6,981 nucleotides of DNA from Cloacimonetes bacterium TCS62 (lineage in GTDB: Bacteria > Cloacimonadota > Cloacimonadia > Cloacimonadales > TCS61), in assembly GCA_001577185.1 (NCBI GenBank), contig LSCM01000066.1, forward strand, positions 1 to 6,981. Direction: 5' to 3'. Made by a program: the position numbers and the translations under genes. Shown here piece by piece: positions 1-6,981 of this stretch. Position 1 is the first letter of the stretch, and each line of letters starts with the position of its first letter. The notes beneath the pieces are model-generated. The model searched no databases. It was not told the origin of the DNA and was given only the letters and a program-made list of their open reading frames with translations.

Positions 1-1605
<1,605 letters not shown>

Positions 1606-1673
1606 ATATTTATAATTTCTCTATCGCACTTCTTAATACCTTACAAAGGTCTTGATTAAAATTAGAGCCTTTA
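1606..1673 (+). other. 23S-5S internal transcribed spacer
   Basis: This AT-rich spacer of about 68 nt separates the 23S and 5S genes. It contains no tRNA-like cloverleaf and no convincing boxA antitermination element. Its last nine or so bases (from 1665) form the 5' arm of the long stem that closes the 5S precursor. It is presumably removed during rRNA maturation. Confidence 0.8.
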
Positions 1674-1802
1674 GTGATGGTGGTAAGAGCGGTGAGGTCA
1701 CACCTGTTCCCATCCCGAACACAGAAGTTAAGCTCACCTGCGCCGATGGTACTGCATGGGTAACTGTGTGGAAGAGTAGGTCGCCGCCATCACTAAAGGC
1801 TC
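1665..1802 (+). other. Extended 5S closing stem (processing stem)
   Basis: Positions 1665-1683 and 1784-1802 are complementary over 19 consecutive base pairs with a single G-U (1681/1786). The inner ten pairs are 5S helix I; the outer nine (1665-1673 with 1794-1802, GAGCCTTTA and TAAAGGCTC) lie in the flanking spacers. Long stems bringing precursor ends together are typical RNase III/E/M5-type maturation substrates, so a role in 5S processing is the natural inference. The downstream side is followed by a weakly T-rich stretch with no uninterrupted T run, so it is not a good intrinsic terminator. Confidence 0.7.
1674..1793 (+). rRNA. rrf: 5S ribosomal RNA
   Basis: This is a 120-nt 5S rRNA, the standard bacterial length. 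The conserved loop B/helix III segment CCCGAACACAGAAGTTAAG lies at 1714-1732, and CGCCGATGGTACTGCATGGG follows from 1741. The loop E strand GAAGAGTAGG is at 1771-1780. Helix I pairs 1674-1683 with 1784-1793. The ends were set by alignment to E. coli 5S (the first 40 nt end at the conserved CCAT, 1713) and could be off by one or two bases, because the helix continues without a break into the flanking spacer. It is the last rRNA gene of the operon. An open reading frame crossing it (1652-1864) is a chance frame, not a gene. Confidence 0.97.
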
Positions 1803-1851
1803 GTTCTATTTATAATTCAATTAAACTTTCTTGTATTATATTAAAAAAAGA

Positions 1852-1879
1852 TTGCTTCAAATAGCATTTATCCAATAAT
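1852..1879 (+). promoter_or_regulatory. Possible sigma70-type promoter for ligA (weak)
   Basis: TTGCTT (1852-1857) and AATAAT (1874-1879) are separated by 16 nt. They match the -35 and -10 consensus at 3/6 and 5/6 positions, which would put a transcription start near 1886, just before the ligA ribosome binding site. In DNA this AT-rich such matches arise easily by chance. The alternative is that ligA is transcribed by readthrough from the rRNA operon. Confidence 0.22.
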
Positions 1880-1886
1880 TGTCTAA

Positions 1887-3899
<2,013 letters not shown>

Positions 3900-3901
3900 A
3901 G

Positions 3902-5203
3902 ATGAAAATTTTTGAAAAATATATTTTAAAAGAAAATTTCAAACCATTTATTCTTTCACTCATGGTTACAACCTTTGTAATGCTGTTGGATAAAATAATT
4001 GATCTTTTGAATTTGATAATTGAAAAACATTTAGGTATATTCACAATAGCTAAGATATTTGGATTAAGTCTGCCCTTTATCTTTGCATTAACAGTACCTA
4101 TGGCAATTCTTTTGGCTTCTATTATATCATTTGGCAGACTTTCAGTGGATAATGAACTTACAGCCTTTAAATCTTGTGGTTTAAATATTTATACTTTGAT
4201 GAAACCAACTGTTATAACTGCACTTTTATTATCTTTTTTTATGGTTTATTTTAATAATGAGATCTTGCCAGATACAAACCACATTCTGAAGAACACTATG
4301 ATAAGAGCACATTACAGAAAACCAATAACTTCGATTGTTCCCGGTTCATTTAACAAATTAAAAAATTTTACAATTTATGCTAAGCGCAGAAAGGAAAATA
4401 AATTATTAGGTATTATGATCTACAACAGAGAATCCACAAAATTTCCGCAAACAATCACAGCAAAGGAAGGTAAAGTGCTTTTATCTGACGGTGGGAATAG
4501 CCTTAAGGCAATTCTTTATGATGGCCAACTACATGAAAGAGATCCCAAAAAGCCAGATAAATATAAATTCAGTAAATTCAAAAAATTCACATTAAATCTT
4601 CCTGACTTAGGTTACAAAATGAATAGCAAAGGTTCTGATTATCGTGGAGATAGAGAACTTAGTTCTAAGGCAATGCAGAAGATAGTTGATCGGAAGTCTA
4701 AGAGAAGATCGAATGTGGAGGAAGATTTACAGAAAATAAAGAGAGAGATCGAACTTGCACAAAAAGATACTGTACATTACATTAAAAGAAAAGAGCTAAA
4801 GAATCTTCAAAATAAATGGAGAATGAAAAAGGACAAAATAAAAGCGATAGATCATGACATAAGGAAATATCAGGTCGAGATACATAAAAAATATGCGATA
4901 GCATTTGCGTGTTTAATTTTCGTACTTATTGGAGCACCGATCGGAATGATGACAAAAACCAGCGGTGTTGGTATGGCTTTTTCAGTAAGTTCGATAATTT
5001 TTTTGATCTATTATGGGACTTTAACATTAGGAGAAGAGCTTGCGGATAAGGGTGCTGTATCACCTTTTATAGCTATGTGGATCTCTAATATCATTTTTGG
5101 TATTGTTGGAATTTATTTAATAGTGATATCTGTAAAAGAGATGAAAGTTGTGGATTTGAATAAATTTAAGACAAAATTTTTAAAATGGATAAAAATTAAA
5201 TGA
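3902..5203 (+). CDS. lptF: LPS export ABC transporter permease LptF (YjgP/YjgQ family)
   Basis: LptF is one of two inner-membrane subunits of LptB2FGC, which extracts LPS from the periplasmic leaflet and passes it to the LptC/LptA bridge. Three N-terminal membrane helices (about 13-38, 52-78, 101-118) precede a periplasmic beta-jellyroll region (about 140-240). Three C-terminal helices (about 330-348, 355-376, 388-410) follow. The cytoplasmic coupling-helix motif NELTAFKSCGL (84-94) keeps the glutamate that contacts the LptB ATPase in E. coli. At 433 aa it is about 65 residues longer than E. coli LptF. The excess is a highly charged, Lys/Glu-rich, probably coiled-coil stretch (about 250-325) between the jellyroll and helix 4. 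The start is 2 nt after the ligA stop with no strong Shine-Dalgarno site, suggesting translational coupling. Naming LptF rather than LptG rests on gene order and the coupling-helix wording. No lptB is in the window. Confidence 0.9.
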   Translation: MKIFEKYILKENFKPFILSLMVTTFVMLLDKIIDLLNLIIEKHLGIFTIAKIFGLSLPFIFALTVPMAILLASIISFGRLSVDNELTAFKSCGLNIYTLMKPTVITALLLSFFMVYFNNEILPDTNHILKNTMIRAHYRKPITSIVPGSFNKLKNFTIYAKRRKENKLLGIMIYNRESTKFPQTITAKEGKVLLSDGGNSLKAILYDGQLHERDPKKPDKYKFSKFKKFTLNLPDLGYKMNSKGSDYRGDRELSSKAMQKIVDRKSKRRSNVEEDLQKIKREIELAQKDTVHYIKRKELKNLQNKWRMKKDKIKAIDHDIRKYQVEIHKKYAIAFACLIFVLIGAPIGMMTKTSGVGMAFSVSSIIFLIYYGTLTLGEELADKGAVSPFIAMWISNIIFGIVGIYLIVISVKEMKVVDLNKFKTKFLKWIKIK

Positions 5204-6288
5204 GAATATTAGATAAATACATTTTAAGAAATTATCTTAAGACGTTTTTGATAATTCTATTATCTTTTTCAATATTATTTTTGGTTGTGGATATTTCTGA
5301 TAGATTACCAAGATTATTAAGTAAAGATGCATCTTTGCACGATGTTATGTTGTATTTTCTACTTCGAATCCCATACTTGGTTTTATTGTCTTCACCAGTA
5401 ATGGTACTACTTTCAGGTTTATTTGTCATGAACAATCTCTCAAAATATGGTGAATCGATTGCAATTCGTGCTGCTGGAATAAGTATACTTAGAATGGTTA
5501 CTCCTCTAATTTGGTTCGGATTGATCTTTAGTATTTTTATCATGTTTATGGGAGATATGATATTACCAAAGGCTGAGGAATATAGACAATACATTTATAC
5601 TGAAAAAATAAAAAACATGAAAGTAGAAGATAAGAAAATGCGCTCTCACATCAACTATTTGGGTAAAGATGGTAACCTGTACTATATTGGTTTTTTTGAT
5701 GGTTATAGAAACCTTCTTAAGACAATTGATATATCTACATTTGATTCAGAAACTGGTGAGTTGCATAAAAAAGTTACTTCTACGAATGCGGAATGGAAAG
5801 ATGGTGAATGGCTTTTCAATAACTGTGATATTAGATATTTTGAGAATAACACACTCGCGGAAATGAAGCATTACGATGTTACATCGATCAAGGAGATCGA
5901 TGTTACTCCTATAGATTTTATAAAGAGTGCAAAAAAACCAATGTCTATGAATTTTTTTGAACTGAAAGAGTATATTGAACGGCTAAAAAAGATTGGAGAA
6001 AAATATGGAAAAGAATTGGTCGAGTTGAATCTAAAGATCTCATTTCCTTTTGCAAATCTTATAATATTATTGTTTAGTGTACCATTGGTTTCCACTTCTT
6101 CGCGAAGTAGAGGAAGAGGTTTGATCTTTGCTATTGGTTTACTAGTTTGTTTTTTATATCTTTCTGCGCTTAGAATATGTCAAAGTTTAGGATATAATGA
6201 AGTACTTTCTCCCTTGTTGGCAGCATGGCTTCCTAATCTTGTATTTGGCTTGGTCGGTATAGGTTTTGTGGTGAAAGCTGAGGTATGA
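5200..6288 (+). CDS. lptG: LPS export ABC transporter permease LptG (YjgP/YjgQ family)
   Basis: LptG (362 aa, normal length) is the partner membrane subunit of LptF in the LPS extraction complex. It has the six-helix plan: helices at about 12-31, 45-78 and 97-118, a periplasmic jellyroll (about 140-235), then helices at about 272-294, 304-325 and 335-357. The coupling-helix motif GESIAIRAAGIS (84-95) carries the glutamate at 85. Family-typical LptG features include AEWKDGEW (197-204) and MSMNFFELKEYIERL (248-262), leading into a conserved helix with KISFPFANLIILLFSVPL (279-296). Its N-terminus (MRILDKYILRNYLK) resembles that of LptF (MKIFEKYILKENFK), as expected for paralogues. The ATG overlaps the lptF stop by 4 nt (ATGA), so the two are almost certainly translationally coupled and made in equal amounts. 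Unlike LptF it has no coiled-coil insert. It keeps the basic residues after helix 1 (R35, R38) in the region that contacts LPS in E. coli. Confidence 0.94.
   Translation: MRILDKYILRNYLKTFLIILLSFSILFLVVDISDRLPRLLSKDASLHDVMLYFLLRIPYLVLLSSPVMVLLSGLFVMNNLSKYGESIAIRAAGISILRMVTPLIWFGLIFSIFIMFMGDMILPKAEEYRQYIYTEKIKNMKVEDKKMRSHINYLGKDGNLYYIGFFDGYRNLLKTIDISTFDSETGELHKKVTSTNAEWKDGEWLFNNCDIRYFENNTLAEMKHYDVTSIKEIDVTPIDFIKSAKKPMSMNFFELKEYIERLKKIGEKYGKELVELNLKISFPFANLIILLFSVPLVSTSSRSRGRGLIFAIGLLVCFLYLSALRICQSLGYNEVLSPLLAAWLPNLVFGLVGIGFVVKAEV
5874..5906 (+). repeat. Short direct plus inverted repeat cluster inside lptG
   Basis: CGATGTTAC occurs at 5874-5882 and again at 5898-5906. ACATCGATC (5881-5889) is the exact reverse complement of GATCGATGT (5895-5903), separated by 5 nt. 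The DNA encodes a duplicated DVT in DVTSIKEIDVT at the end of the LptG jellyroll region. It lies in coding sequence and may have no function at the DNA level. Confidence 0.6.
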
Positions 6289-6981
6289 TGAGAGTAAAAA
6301 AAATTTTATTTCTATATTCAAATTATTCTTCATTTGTGAAGACAGATCACAAAATTTTATCAAAAAAATATAAAGTAACAAGATATAAATTTATAAGTTC
6401 AAAAAATATATTTAAGATGTTCACCGAACAGCTCAAATTGAAGTTTTTTCTTTTGATCAATATCTGGAAATATGATGTCTTATATTGCTGGTTTGCGGAT
6501 TATCATTCATTTTTGCCAGTCTTGTTTGCAAAAATATTTGGTAAAAGATCAATTTTGATCTTAGGAGGTTATGATGTAACGTACATTCCAAAGATCAACT
6601 ATGGTTCTTTCAATAATCCAATACGAAAATTTTTCACAAAAAACTCTATTAAACATGCAGATAGACTATTAGCTGTATCGAAGTATGTTAAAGATGAGAT
6701 ATTGAAGAGAGTAAAATCAATTCAAGTAGAAGTGCTTTATCTCGGATTTTCATCTGAAAAATTTACAAATAAAAATCAGATAAGGAAGTATGTTTTAACT
6801 GTAGCAACAACCACAATGAAAAAGCATATCAAACTGAAAGGTATTGACACTTTTATTAAGTTAGCTAACGAACTACCAGAACAGGAATTTATGCTTATCG
6901 GTGTTTCTGAAAAAATTGAGAGCTTGCTAAAACCTATTCCCAAAAATTTGCATGTCATAAACTTTGTTGAACAAAAAAAAT
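6285..6981 (+). CDS. Glycosyltransferase, GT4-like GT-B fold, 3' end cut by window
   Basis: This reading frame is open to the window end (232 codons so far) and lacks a stop. It probably transfers a sugar from a nucleotide-sugar donor to a cell-surface glycan such as LPS core or O-antigen, in the cytoplasm or at the inner membrane face. The N-terminal acceptor-side domain starts with a Rossmann strand (VKKILFLYSNYSSFVK, 4-19) and has WFADYHSF (69-76) and LILGGYDV (91-98). The phrases HADRLLAVSKYVKDEI (124-139) and VLYLGFSSEKF (150-160) are typical of GT4 enzymes at the inter-domain linker. The donor domain opens with VLTVAT (170-175), then KLKGIDTFIKLA (183-194) and FMLIGVSE (202-209). The distal EX7E catalytic region would lie beyond the window. 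No membrane helix is seen. The ATG at 6285 overlaps the lptG stop by 4 nt. The in-frame ATG at 6288 is better spaced from GAGG (6280-6283) and is an equally good start. Confidence 0.88.
   Translation, partial: MMRVKKILFLYSNYSSFVKTDHKILSKKYKVTRYKFISSKNIFKMFTEQLKLKFFLLINIWKYDVLYCWFADYHSFLPVLFAKIFGKRSILILGGYDVTYIPKINYGSFNNPIRKFFTKNSIKHADRLLAVSKYVKDEILKRVKSIQVEVLYLGFSSEKFTNKNQIRKYVLTVATTTMKKHIKLKGIDTFIKLANELPEQEFMLIGVSEKIESLLKPIPKNLHVINFVEQKK

Noticed and set aside
1606..1665. boxA-like antitermination element or tRNA in the 23S-5S spacer
   Set aside because: GCACTTCTTAA resembles boxA only loosely, and no cloverleaf can be drawn in the available 68 nt.
1784..1830. Possible rRNA operon terminator after the 5S
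   Set aside because: The only strong stem is the 5S closing helix, and the following bases lack a continuous T run. It is better explained as a processing stem.
1652..1864. Forward reading frame of 70 codons across the 5S
   Set aside because: It spans the whole 5S rRNA and its stem. The translated sequence is simply the 5S read in frame.
5232..6381. Other-frame reading frames under lptG and the glycosyltransferase start (5232-5594, 5669-5866, 5871-6095, 6187-6381)
   Set aside because: All overlap the strongly supported LptG or glycosyltransferase frames, and none resembles a known protein.
6776..6958. Reverse-strand reading frame of 60 codons
   Set aside because: It is antisense to the donor domain of the glycosyltransferase, which runs open through this stretch with GT4-type motifs.

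Overview
The window comes from an AT-rich bacterium with an LPS-type outer membrane. The evidence is a bacterial 23S/5S rRNA pair, an NAD+-dependent DNA ligase (a bacterial-type ligase), and LptF/LptG-type LPS export permeases. Protein-coding DNA is roughly two-thirds A+T, while the rRNA is GC-richer, as usual. The style of the proteins (LigA wording around the domain Ia/adenylation boundary, a long LptF with a coiled-coil insert, and a GT4 enzyme with a GGYD motif) reminds me of FCB-superphylum lineages such as Cloacimonadota. That placement is an impression, not a demonstrated assignment. Everything recognised is on the + strand.

Positions 1-1605 are the 3' part of a 23S rRNA gene, from domain III through the peptidyl-transferase centre and sarcin-ricin loop to the 3' end. 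A spacer of about 68 nt without a tRNA follows, then a 5S rRNA (about 1674-1793). The ends of the 5S are extended into an unusually long perfect stem (1665-1683 with 1784-1802). This is the distal end of an rrn operon; its 16S and the start of the 23S lie outside the window.

About 108 nt after the 5S, with no convincing intrinsic terminator between, four protein genes run head to tail with almost no spacing. They are ligA (TTG start, 1902-3899), lptF (3902-5203), lptG (5200-6288, 4-nt overlap) and a GT4-like glycosyltransferase (from 6285, cut by the window end). LigA seals nicks in replication and repair. LptF and LptG are the two membrane subunits of the LptB2FGC transporter that extracts LPS from the inner membrane. 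The glycosyltransferase probably builds a surface glycan such as LPS core or O-antigen, which would fit its coupling to lptFG.

I found no mobile element, CRISPR array, toxin or clearly new system. The window is mostly conserved housekeeping. The points worth a second look are the 5S processing stem and the missing terminator before ligA, the coiled-coil extension of LptF, two Arg-to-Lys changes at conserved LigA positions, and an excess of GATC tied to use of the Ile codon ATC.
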